Both the position numbers and the translations under genes were made by a program. Shown in pieces: positions 52,094-59,640 of a DNA stretch of 64,000 nt (its first letter is position 1; each line of letters starts with the position of its first letter). Source of the DNA: Paenibacillus sp. ACRRX (GTDB lineage Bacteria; Bacillota; Bacilli; Paenibacillales; Paenibacillaceae). The DNA lies in assembly GCF_022346885.1 (NCBI RefSeq), contig NZ_JAKRNK010000001.1, forward strand, positions 1,054,001 through 1,118,000, written 5' to 3'. Under the pieces are notes generated by a model, which was given only the letters and a program-made list of their open reading frames with translations, did not search any database and had not been told where the DNA came from.

Positions 52094-52438
52094 CTAGGCT
52101 TTAGTTATTAGATAAGGGGTTATGGATCTAGTTACAGAAGTGTCATTAAAAACACTAATCACCCATTGATTGATCTGTCTAGGATAGCTTTCAATCGCAA
52201 AGGCTTTTTGAAAATTTGCGATAGACCATCCACCACTAACAACTTTCCTATTGCCACTGTTTATTGTGATTTCAAGAAAAGAGTTCGGTTCGATCTGCAC
52301 ATCAGTAAATACCAGTCGTCGGAAACCACCTCCGAGATTATCTGTAGACTTTAGATCAAAATTAGGTCGCAGAGCAACAGTTTTTTTCTTTTTTAAGCGT
52401 CTATTTTTTAAATTGGGTACCAACGATTTTCTAATCAT
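52094..52438 (-). CDS. Small beta-rich protein of unknown function, 114 residues
   Basis: RBS GGAGGATAATAA. A basic N terminus (NRRLKKKKTVALRP) precedes a beta domain ending WVISVFND and ITPYLITKA. Organisation recalls the minus-strand protein at 62416-62745 (disordered N terminus, beta domain ending FVVSVYAITR). Not recognised. Confidence 0.5.
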   Translation of the reverse strand: MIRKSLVPNLKNRRLKKKKTVALRPNFDLKSTDNLGGGFRRLVFTDVQIEPNSFLEITINSGNRKVVSGGWSIANFQKAFAIESYPRQINQWVISVFNDTSVTRSITPYLITKA

Positions 52439-52583
52439 TTATTATCCTCCTTAGTTCAACTAACTTAATTAAATGCTCCTACTTATTAAATAGTGTGGTT
52501 GGGTGTCATGGCTGCAGGTTAATTAAGCTGTTGACTATTTCTGCGGTTTTTTTGTTGAGAGGTAAAAATTTCGTTTGATAATA

Positions 52584-52628
52584 GAACGTACATTCGCATA
52601 TAATACTCATTGACAGAACAGATGTTCT
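52584..52628 (+). promoter_or_regulatory. Promoter with LexA/DinR-like boxes
   Basis: GAACGTACATTC (52584-52595, one mismatch) and GAACAGATGTTC (52616-52627, perfect GAAC-N4-GTTC) flank TATAAT (52599-52604). Position over a promoter is what an SOS-controlled gene would show. Confidence 0.55.
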
Positions 52629-52645
52629 ATTTAGGGGTGATTGGT

Positions 52646-52831
52646 GTGTTTGAAAAGTATATTGGGCAGACCGTCGAAATCATTTACGAGGATCAACGAG
52701 GTAATATCACACAACGCAATATCTTAATTCGGAGCATTAAAAACGGATCTGTTTATGCAATATATCTAAAATCTAAAGCCTGTTTCTCGTCCGAAATCGA
52801 TTTATCTCCTACTAAAACCAAAAAGCTGTAA
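52646..52831 (+). CDS. Small WYL-like phage protein, 61 residues
   Basis: GTG 52646, 6 bp behind AGGGGTGA. The line FEKYIGQTVEIIYEDQRGN, then ITQRNILIRSI, resembles the WYL-like beta fold of small phage proteins. Possibly SOS-controlled through the LexA-like boxes upstream. Confidence 0.6.
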   Translation: MFEKYIGQTVEIIYEDQRGNITQRNILIRSIKNGSVYAIYLKSKACFSSEIDLSPTKTKKL

Positions 52832-53330
52832 GGTTTTGAAGTGAGGGACTTTTCGACCGAATACGTTAAATAAAGATTTCATAAAAAACATAAGACATAA
52901 CTTGATTGATTCCTAAGTATGATATATGGTATATCGAGTAAGGGTAATCCCATATTTATACTTTATTTCTAGTTATTATTTATCCTGGAACACAATCATT
53001 TAACTTAGGTGAAGCGAAATGACCCAGTAAAGGAGGAAAAAGCGACGCCACCCTTGAGAGATAGAACGAAGAAATGTAAGTGCATAGACCCAGTATGACA
53101 TGGGAGGGTAAACCGTCGAGGGAATGGTGTGGATATCCAAGGTGCGTTCATAGGAACGTATCCATAGATTGGGAAATGAGTCCCAAGCTCTATTCCACCT
53201 ACGGTTTTCTCAAAGACACATGTCATCACAGCATGATCTCTCTATCTATTGAGAATGTAAACGTAGAATACTAAGAAAACGAGAGCAAATGAAAGATAAT
53301 ATTAATTCATATTGGGAGATGAAAATTTGT
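52832..53330. other. Non-coding stretch; 53000-53230 may be a structured RNA
   Basis: No ORF of note. 52850-52990 is AT-rich. 53000-53230 is purine-rich with higher GC than its flanks and contains local stems: CGTTC/GAACG (about 53143-53156), TGGGA/TCCCA (about 53169-53184) and GGATATCC. The layout suggests a folded RNA or a fragment of a ribozyme element; identity unknown. Confidence 0.4.
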
Positions 53331-54209
53331 ATGAAAAAAGTATTTCCTATTTTTTTAGCTTTTGTTCTTTGTTTAATTCTCTCAACTAGTGCTTTTGCAG
53401 ATATTTCAGTATCTGATGACAAAATGAAAGAAATCATATTGGAAAAATACTCGTTTTCAGAAGATTTCGTAAATGATTTATCATATGAAGATCTTCAGAA
53501 GTATTATAAGAATAGTTACCAGATATTAAATTCAACTAAGACTGAGACATATATCAAATTTAAATATGATATGTCTGAACCGAAAAAACCCAAAGAGATA
53601 TCTCAGACTAAAGCAACAAAAAAAGAATATGAACTCTCTCTCAATCAGCCAGCAATTCAAACAAGATGTGGTATTTCAAGTGGTTATGATTGCATCCAAG
53701 AAGGTTGGGTGAAATTAGAAACGTATATCAGCAAAACTTCATCAGATGAGGGAAATGTTTCTGCCAGATTTCAATGGCTAAAGGCACCATATTTTAAAGA
53801 AACGGATGTTTTAGCAATTGGATTGAATTCAAACTTCTCTCCTGTACCTGGCACTGAAAGTGCGTCTTATACATACGAAATATGGGACGGAATATTACGA
53901 ACAATAAGTTATGGTATTGCTAGTAAAAGAGATAGTGGTGGATATGCTTATAAAATTGAACTACTCGATAATTTATCTGCAAGTTTTCCTTTTGGAAGAC
54001 ATAGTGAAATTTTTAGAGGTTATATGCAATACGATTTTATAAAAATTAGTGAGGATGCAAAAGCTGTTGATGCCTTTTCTCATTATGCGCATCAGGAAAC
54101 ACACAAACATTTAAATGTCTCAATATCAATGCCTGTAGGTGGTGGATTTTCGCTTTCAAATCAAACAAAATTCGATATCTTAACTGGCCACGCTCAACTA
54201 AAGTGGTAA
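53331..54209 (+). CDS. Secreted protein of unknown function, 292 residues
   Basis: ATG 53331 behind GGGAGATG. Signal peptide about 1-23 (FPIFLAFVLCLILSTSAFA). The mature protein is beta-rich, has CGISSGYDC (a likely disulfide), and ends in amphipathic strands (SISMPVGGGFSLSN). Very AT-rich, unlike the structural genes. Lysogen-expressed cargo is the likely nature. Confidence 0.7.
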   Translation: MKKVFPIFLAFVLCLILSTSAFADISVSDDKMKEIILEKYSFSEDFVNDLSYEDLQKYYKNSYQILNSTKTETYIKFKYDMSEPKKPKEISQTKATKKEYELSLNQPAIQTRCGISSGYDCIQEGWVKLETYISKTSSDEGNVSARFQWLKAPYFKETDVLAIGLNSNFSPVPGTESASYTYEIWDGILRTISYGIASKRDSGGYAYKIELLDNLSASFPFGRHSEIFRGYMQYDFIKISEDAKAVDAFSHYAHQETHKHLNVSISMPVGGGFSLSNQTKFDILTGHAQLKW

Positions 54210-54292
54210 TATCGAGAGAGAGTGTTCCAAAAGTAACAATTCAAGAAGATTGGTTTCATCTTATTCCCAGAAATCATGAATATTAGAATGGA

Positions 54293-54510
54293 AAAGGAGT
54301 TAAGCGACTTGCATGTGCTTAACTCCTTTGTTTCTTTCGTCTATGGCTGCTTTTTCGCAGATTGTGGGAAAGCGAAAGCCACTCGACCTCGAGGTTTACC
54401 TTGGGTAAGTCTCGAAGCAGGAATCTCTTAAATCCCAGGTTGTTCTTTATATCACCAAATACAGGCTCTGGCTCAATCAACCGTTGAATCGCTAGCGCAT
54501 ATTCTTCCAT
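54293..54510 (-). pseudogene. IS1182-type transposase C-terminal remnant with its terminal hairpin
   Basis: The reading IQRLIEPEPVFGDIKNN, then GFKRFLLR and WLSLSHNLRK, is the conserved C terminus of IS1182-family transposases. Only about 60 residues remain. A perfect 13-bp hairpin (AAAGGAGTTAAGC at 54293-54305 and its complement at 54317-54329) lies at the end. Confidence 0.8.
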
Positions 54511-54560
54511 GTGTAAAATATCTAAGGTAGCGGCTGAGATATGAGTGAGTGGTGATTGAT

Positions 54561-54647
54561 ATGAACCTGATCAACAGGCGTGTTAAGCTGCTGCAGGATG
54601 ATGAGTGGCAGTGGATCAAAGTAGAGGATATATTATCTATATCTTAA
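54561..54647 (+). CDS. Possible 28-residue ORF
   Basis: ATG 54561 behind GGTGATTGAT, 28 codons rich in charged residues (QDDEWQWIKVED), ending directly at a terminator. Could be the last piece of a lost gene next to the IS scar. Confidence 0.3.
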   Translation: MNLINRRVKLLQDDEWQWIKVEDILSIS

Positions 54648-54675
54648 GTCCTAATTTATTAGGGCTTTTTTTGTT
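54648..54675 (+). terminator. Terminator upstream of the agr-like operon
   Basis: AGTCCTAA (54648-54655) pairs with TTAGGGCT (one G-U), then seven T. It insulates the signalling operon. Confidence 0.8.
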
Positions 54676-54750
54676 GGTTTACCATCATTTGCATGGCTTT
54701 ATATCTATCTACTATTATAATAGTTATATAAACAGCGAGGCGGTGAACTG

Positions 54751-55410
54751 GTGTCGAGCGCACTATTTATTGTGATAGGCACAATTGAGGTATTTGCAGT
54801 ACTAACTACAGCACTTAGGATTTTTAGATTTAAGGTCAGCTGGTATTTAAGAGATATATTGATTATGTCGGTTGTTCTTGCGTTATCATCATATTTAATA
54901 CGAATTGTCCTAGCTATACCGTATTTGGATATGCCAATAGCAATACTAGCTGTTATTGTGTTTATGAGATTTGCAATAAAAGTTAAACCGCATTATGCCG
55001 TGATATTGTCTTTGTCAGGTTATGCATCTTACATATCTGTGCAGTCCATTGTTTATTTTTTATTAAGTCTCATTTTAGATTTCGACAGTGCACTATTAAC
55101 TCAGCAACAAGGGACTTATCTATATTTGCTTCAATTGACTACAGCCGGCACGACGATGCTATTATCGTTTCTCTTGTACAAGTTAGGACTAGGGTTTACT
55201 TTCATAATTCATCCACCTCATAGCTTTAACATAAAAATTAATAAGAAAAAAGAAGGTAAGGTGTTTTACGCTACTGTAGCAACATTCTTGATACTGTCCG
55301 GAGCTTTAGGTTTTCTGCTGTCAGGGTATGGGTGGGTTGCCTACATAATCGTAGCTCTTAATTTTATTGCACTTTACATTTTGCTACATCGTAGGAGCGA
55401 GCAAGAGTGA
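54751..55410 (+). CDS. AgrC-like polytopic membrane protein lacking a kinase domain
   Basis: 219 residues, GTG 54751 behind GAGGCGGTGA; TATAAT at 54716-54721 lies upstream. Six predicted transmembrane helices, with the short loop FKVSWYLRDIL after the first, resemble the sensor half of AgrC. The protein stops after the last helix (YILLHRRSEQE), with no H-box, N-box or G-box. It could bind the peptide and sequester or release the LytTR protein, as membrane inhibitors do in LytTR regulatory systems. The AgrC relation is by topology and context. Confidence 0.7.
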   Translation: MSSALFIVIGTIEVFAVLTTALRIFRFKVSWYLRDILIMSVVLALSSYLIRIVLAIPYLDMPIAILAVIVFMRFAIKVKPHYAVILSLSGYASYISVQSIVYFLLSLILDFDSALLTQQQGTYLYLLQLTTAGTTMLLSFLLYKLGLGFTFIIHPPHSFNIKINKKKEGKVFYATVATFLILSGALGFLLSGYGWVAYIIVALNFIALYILLHRRSEQE

Positions 55411-55928
55411 TAGATAAATCTGCTAGTAGCTTGGCAAAATACTTAATTAACAACGGTAGTAATGTAAGTAACGAAATTCTTTGTTATGCTATCTCAAACA
55501 TTTTAAATATAGTTTTAGTATCAGTTGTGTCGCTTACAATTGGTTTTATTACAGGTACGCTGATAGAAACGTTAATCGCTCTAGTTGCCTTCGCAGCTAT
55601 TAAGCATTACTCAGGCGGAGTACATATGGCATCTATGGATCGATGCTTTGTATTGTCAACAATTATAATCACTGTACCACCTCATGTTGTCATGACGAAC
55701 AAAATTGTGTTGATAATCACGCTTGTATCCATCGTCGCTTACACGTTGTATGCACCGAATTACACAGAACAATTAGTACGCCCTTTTAATAAGAGACGTA
55801 ATAGGCTTATATCAATAGTTATAGTAGGGGCTAACCTATATTTACAATCGTCAACACTTGCACTTATTTATTTTGTTCAAGGATTGATGATAGTACCATA
55901 TTCGAGGAAAGGAGAGACTAAACCATGA
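55407..55928 (+). CDS. agrB: AgrB-family peptide-processing membrane protease
   Basis: 173 residues, GTG start overlapping the previous stop by 4 bp. Catalytic residues are H73 and C80 in KHYSGGVHMASMDRCF, with the same 7-residue spacing as H77/C84 of S. aureus AgrB. The remaining hydrophobic helices match AgrB topology. AgrB cleaves AgrD and cyclises the signal; the AgrD-like gene follows with an ATGA overlap. Confidence 0.9.
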   Translation: MIDKSASSLAKYLINNGSNVSNEILCYAISNILNIVLVSVVSLTIGFITGTLIETLIALVAFAAIKHYSGGVHMASMDRCFVLSTIIITVPPHVVMTNKIVLIITLVSIVAYTLYAPNYTEQLVRPFNKRRNRLISIVIVGANLYLQSSTLALIYFVQGLMIVPYSRKGETKP

Positions 55929-56044
55929 AAAAACAACTAGTACAAGTAGCATCTAAAGCTCTTTTGTCAGCTGCTCGTAGGTTTTCAAAGCAAGCTAAAG
56001 TGTTTGCTGGAGCGCTTCCAATACCGAAAGAATTGCAGAAATAA
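55925..56044 (+). CDS. agrD: AgrD-like signal peptide precursor without cysteine
   Basis: 39 residues with RBS GAAAGGAGAG. Amphipathic basic N-terminal helix (KKQLVQVASKALLSAARRF), then KVFAGAL and the conserved AgrD-like tail PIPKELQK. No Cys is present. The nearest Ser is S21, well before the expected ring position: alignment of PKEL with S. aureus AgrD puts Ala24 where Cys would be. It may yield a linear or unusually large-ring peptide. Confidence 0.75.
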   Translation: MKKQLVQVASKALLSAARRFSKQAKVFAGALPIPKELQK

Positions 56045-56053
56045 GGTGTTGAT

Positions 56054-56419
56054 ATGGAGTTATTAGGGGTAAGAGTTGAGAATGGTAGACCAGTAGGGGA
56101 CTTTGACACGTTTACCATAGATGACTTGTACTTTGCCGAAACGTTCAGCCCAAAAGCCAATCACTTGTTACCCCTTTTTCACACTCGTAAGGGTACATTT
56201 ACAGTTCTCACAACCTTAGATGAGCATTATGTTGCTTTTTCAAAATACGAGTTCATAAAACTCCTTGATTCAAAAAACTTTGCTAATTTAAACAACATAA
56301 CGCACGCAGAACCATTTGGTAGGGGGGCAAAAGCATACTTTAATGATTACCCTCTGCCGATCACGGTGTCTCGCGACAAGAAAAAATATATTCGACATTT
56401 AATGACAAAGGGCCTTTAA
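56054..56419 (+). CDS. LytTR-domain regulator without receiver domain
   Basis: 121 residues. DDLYFAETFSPKANHLLPLFHTRKG, then SKYEFIKLLDSKNFANLNNITH, and PITVSRDKKKYIRHLM follow the LytTR DNA-binding fold of AgrA/ComE. There is no receiver domain, so phosphorelay control is excluded. Last gene of the operon, 9 bp after the peptide gene. Likely output of the agr-like circuit. Confidence 0.8.
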   Translation: MELLGVRVENGRPVGDFDTFTIDDLYFAETFSPKANHLLPLFHTRKGTFTVLTTLDEHYVAFSKYEFIKLLDSKNFANLNNITHAEPFGRGAKAYFNDYPLPITVSRDKKKYIRHLMTKGL

Positions 56420-56436
56420 TTAATAAGGCTCTTTTT
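56407..56436 (+). terminator. Terminator of the agr-like operon
   Basis: AAAGGGCCTT (56407-56416) pairs imperfectly with AAGGCTCTTT, then T run. Overlaps the LytTR stop. Confidence 0.75.
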
Positions 56437-56873
56437 CATTCCTATTACCATGAAAAAAAAGATGGGTCAAGGCCAGTTCAACCTAGGGTGATCTGGCCGA
56501 TTTTGACGACCTGATTCGACACAAGTACCAAGTAATTTGTGCTAAGCTTAATACGTAACATAACATGTCAGGAGGGAGATAAAGTAGCTTCACCCCGTAA
56601 TTTGATTCGATAGTACTTCAATAACACTCCTCAATTAAACAAAACCTAGCAGATAAATTAACAGACAAAACAACGAAGAATCACCATAAAAAGAACACGT
56701 GTTCGTATATAATAAGAACAAAGGATAAGTAAAAGGGGAATTAATAAGGAAGGAAGTGATAAATAACCTGTCGGCTACACGAATGATAACGATAACAATT
56801 GTATAGGTATAAATTGATTGGGAGCAAATTGCTCTCATTTTACCCGGGTGCGGATACCTATTATCCGCTGTGC
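56437..56873. other. Non-coding stretch with hairpins and a LexA-like promoter
   Basis: A long stem (GGTCAAGGCCAG at 56465-56476 with CTGGCC at 56493-56498 and TTGAC beyond) is followed by an orphan AGGAGGG (about 56571-56577) with no ORF behind it. GAACACGTGTTC (56693-56704) sits 3 bp before TATAAT (56708-56713), a LexA/DinR-like box over a promoter. Its transcript would contain GAGCAA-A-TTGCTC and GCGGATA-N5-TATCCGC (56850-56868) hairpins. A small RNA is possible. Confidence 0.45.
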
Positions 56874-57095
56874 TTACTCTTTTTTTTCGATAATCCACTC
56901 ATGTAAGTCTTCCATACGAACGTCTAGTAACAGCGCAGCCATGTATTCGTCTTCTGGCTTCATTACACGTTCATTGTTACAGAAGTGAGAGATTATTCGC
57001 TTTGGTCGCCCAGACCTCCGTGCATATTCAGCTTGCGTCCAGCCTTTTTTGGCGATCATTTCCCCGAGTAAGCAACGTCCTCGGGTGACATGCAA
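56874..57095 (-). CDS. XRE-type HTH regulator, 73 residues
   Basis: TTG start at 57095 behind AAAGGAG. GWTQAEYARRSGRPKRIISHFCNNERVMKPEDEY is a Cro/C1-type helix-turn-helix. It stands alone near the right end, reading away from att. Target unknown. Confidence 0.75.
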   Translation of the reverse strand: MHVTRGRCLLGEMIAKKGWTQAEYARRSGRPKRIISHFCNNERVMKPEDEYMAALLLDVRMEDLHEWIIEKKE

Positions 57096-57157
57096 TTTTA
57101 TTACTCCTTTCTATAAGAACTGTAGAATTAATTATACAACAAATAGGAGAGTCACAG

Positions 57158-57313
57158 ATGACAATATCGCACATTATAAGCGTCCCGTTTGAATTGGATG
57201 AAAAGTGTATGCTTATTTATTTACGAGCAATACTTATTGCGCTTGATGTTAAAACACCAGTGGCCGTCCAAGCCAACACTCCAACGAAGACAATTAGATT
57301 TGATATAAAATAA
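57158..57313 (+). CDS. Small phage protein near attR, 51 residues
   Basis: ATG 57158 behind AGGAGAG. Alpha/beta, ends TKTIRFDIK. Placement next to the arm sites could suit an accessory recombination factor; no motif supports that. Confidence 0.45.
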   Translation: MTISHIISVPFELDEKCMLIYLRAILIALDVKTPVAVQANTPTKTIRFDIK

Positions 57314-57321
57314 AATGGGGC

Positions 57322-57350
57322 GCCCCCAATGATGCCCCCAGAATGCCCCC
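57322..57350 (+). repeat. Probable integrase arm sites (right): three GCCCCC motifs
   Basis: GCCCCC at 57322, 57334 and 57345, spacing 12 and 11 bp, same motif as the left arm. Confidence 0.6.
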
Positions 57351-57449
57351 AAAAGTATTTAATCATATTTAATCCTATTATATTAGATGCGTGAATTTAC
57401 ACGAAATATAAGGTTATTTTCATACTTATTTATCTGTATTTCAAGCGCA

Positions 57450-57508
57450 GACATGTATCGCACACAAGTTCACCAATGGGAACGCGATCAATATATGACG
57501 TTGTACTA
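57450..57508 (+). repeat. attR core (displaced glnA 3' end)
   Basis: Second copy of the 59-bp core, followed by TAA and a terminator like the one behind glnA. It is at the same time the left end of the remnant prophage, whose integrase starts just beyond. Confidence 0.93.
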
Positions 57509-57516
57509 ATGCATCC

Positions 57517-57552
57517 AACCCCTAGGAGCCACAAGGCTTCTGGGGTTTTTAT
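57517..57552 (+). terminator. Original glnA-type terminator
   Basis: AACCCCTAGGAGCC pairs with GGCTTCTGGGGTT, then T run; sister of the terminator at 6270-6304. Confidence 0.8.
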
Positions 57553-57555
57553 TTT

Positions 57556-57612
57556 GTTGGGCATTTTTATTGTTTGCTAAGATGATTGCCATTTGCCCAA
57601 CAAATGCCCAAC
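57556..57612. repeat. Arm sites of the second integrase: TGCCCAAC motifs
   Basis: Inverted copy at 57556-57563 and direct copies at 57594-57601 and 57605-57612, 11 bp apart. The layout equals that of the first integrase, but the motif differs (GCCCAAC versus GCCCCC). Confidence 0.6.
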
Positions 57613-58370
57613 TATTTATTATGAGAGCCAACAAAAAGTGAATTGAGCTTGTCCTCATACTTATCCAAATTCCTCGCTTATAGTTTTTAGAAATGTGTGC
57701 GTAGACATCTGAAGTGATTTGTATACTTCCATGTCCAAGTCTCTTTTGTAGGTATTTCATATCTACATCTGCTTCAAGCATAATTACTGCATGAGTATGT
57801 CTAAGTGCATGTATCGGTACTGATGGTAAATCTGCACGTTTCGATCTTCGCTCGAATGCGTTGAATAGGCTTGATTTAGGCATAAAATTACCAGTATCTC
57901 TGCACAATACTAGATTTAAATCATGATGATACTTATCATTCAGGTTTAATTTATTTCGGTTCTGGTATTTCATATGATCTTTTAAATCATTTACTAGTGA
58001 TTGGCTTATTTTAATTATTCGTGGAGAGTTAAATGTCTTGGTATCGCCAAATAACTCTTGGTCTTCATCCGCAGAAAAATCAAGGGTCTTATTAATGTCT
58101 ATTTTCATTTCATTCAGGTTAATATCAGTCCATTGCAGTGTAGCGGCTTCTCCTTTCCTCATTCCAGTTTCTATGAGAACCTTGAAAAAATCCAATAGAT
58201 GTAACCATATTCATAAGCAGATTTTAAAAGAACTGGGACATTATCAGATTCAATAAAGTTAATTTCACCCTTTTTCTTTTTTTGCCCTTGATTACAACTC
58301 CGTTACAAGGGTTCTTCTCCAACTTCCCAATAGTAACCGCTATTTTCAAGAGCACTATGATTGTCCTCAG
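57612..58370 (-). pseudogene. Truncated, frameshifted tyrosine integrase of prophage 2
   Basis: The catalytic half closely parallels integrase 1 (TGMRKGEA, HALRHTHA, LGHGSIQITSDVYAH). A frameshift after HISK moves the true ending (RNLDKYEDKLNSLFVG) to another frame, stop at 57612-57614. Another shift lies near 58200. Upstream homology ends about 58370, where a deletion joins it to an oppositely oriented early gene; the N-terminal third is lost. Confidence 0.88.
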
Positions 58371-58554
58371 AGGTGACAAGGTTCGGCTGAAGACGGGGAA
58401 GTCTGCGGAAGTCATAGATGTTTGGGGTACCGCTCGGACCTGGTACAAGTTTAAAACCAATGATGGACAGATCGCCATAACGATGTCTGAAGCTGTTAAA
58501 TCGATTATCGTCAGCAGCCTGAAAGTTAAATCTAAATCCAGGAGGATGTCATGA
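58357..58554 (+). pseudogene. Fragment of a small early phage protein
   Basis: The readable part (LRGDKVRLKTGKSAEVIDVW, ending KVKSKSRRMS) looks like an intact C-terminal portion. Its natural start is probably missing, because the sequence just upstream belongs to the opposing integrase fragment. It overlaps the next gene by 4 bp. Confidence 0.45.
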
Positions 58555-59640
58555 TAAAGATTAGCAAACTTGAGATAGAAAACGTCAAACGAGTCAAGGC
58601 CGTTTAGATCGAGCCGACAGCAAATGGATTGACCATTGTAGGCGGTAAGAACGAGCAAGGGAAGACAAGCGTTCTTGACTCAATAGCTTGGGGGCTAGGC
58701 GGTAATAAATATCGGCCATCATAAGCAGCGCGTGATGGCTCTGTGATCCTGCTTTACCTGCATATTGTGTTGAGCAATGGCTTAATCATTGAGCGTGAGG
58801 GTAAAAATTCCGATCTGAAAGTCATTGATCTGAATGGCCAGAAGGGTGGTCAGCAGCTCCTTGATAGTTTCGTCGAAGAGTTGGCCATCGATCTACCAAA
58901 GTTTATGAATACTTCCAAATAAGGAAAAGGACAACATACTGCTCCGGATCATCGGTGTGAGCAATCAACTGCACGAGCTTGAATAGCAAGAACAAGAGGT
59001 TTACAACACGCGGCGTGCAATAGGACAAATTACTGATCAAAAGGAAAAGTACGCCAAGGAACAACCATACTTTACAGACGCTCTCAAAGGAACCTATCTC
59101 TGCGTCAGCGCTGATTCGGCAACAGCAGGATATTCTAGCACGAAACGGCGAGAACCAACGCAAGCGGCAACGGTTTGGTGATATTCAGGCACAGCGTGAA
59201 CGTCAATGGCAAGAAGTCGAGCGAATAACAAAATATGTTAAATGATGCACGTGCAAAAATTGATCATCTTTCTAATGACATGGAGATTGCGCATAAAGAC
59301 TCCTTAGATCTACTGGACGAGTCAACAGCCGAACTCGAAACTAACATTTAGAAAATAGACGAGATTAGCCGAAAGGTAAGAGCCAATCTAGACAAGGACA
59401 AGGCTGAAACAGACGCAAGTGACTACCGTGTGCAGTATGACAAACTTATTTCTCAGATCAACAGATCCGTCAGCAGAAGACTGACTTGCTGGCAAACGCA
59501 AATTTACCACTGCCAGGTCTATCCGTTGATGATGGTGGGCTGATAGACAATGGCCAACGCTGGGATAACATGAGTGGCACCGTTCAAGGCTGGAGTGCTC
59601 CTACATCATCGCCAGGGACATGGAAGGCAGGTGAATTTTA
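58551..59640 (+). pseudogene. Broken Rad50/SMC-like ATPase gene
   Basis: ATG 58551 behind AGGAGGATG. ISKLEIENVKRVKAV is followed by a stop, then GLTIVGGKNEQGKTSVLDSI (Walker A), another stop, and coiled-coil coding with several more stops and shifts. The end reads GLSVDDGGL. Phage AAA ATPases of this kind normally stand before the AAA_24-type gene, as here. Confidence 0.75.

Larger units (their letters stand above)
6204..57508. mobile_element. Intact-looking siphovirus prophage 1 integrated in the glnA 3' end
   Basis: About 51.2 kb between the two 59-bp att cores. It has every expected module in canonical order: integrase and immunity, early regulators, recombination and replication, late regulator, packaging, head, tail, lysis, then a cargo arm. 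I see no broken structural gene. The tail chaperone pair, long tape measure and SPP1-like head genes point to a long non-contractile tail. Functional status (inducible or not) cannot be read from the sequence. Confidence 0.93.
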
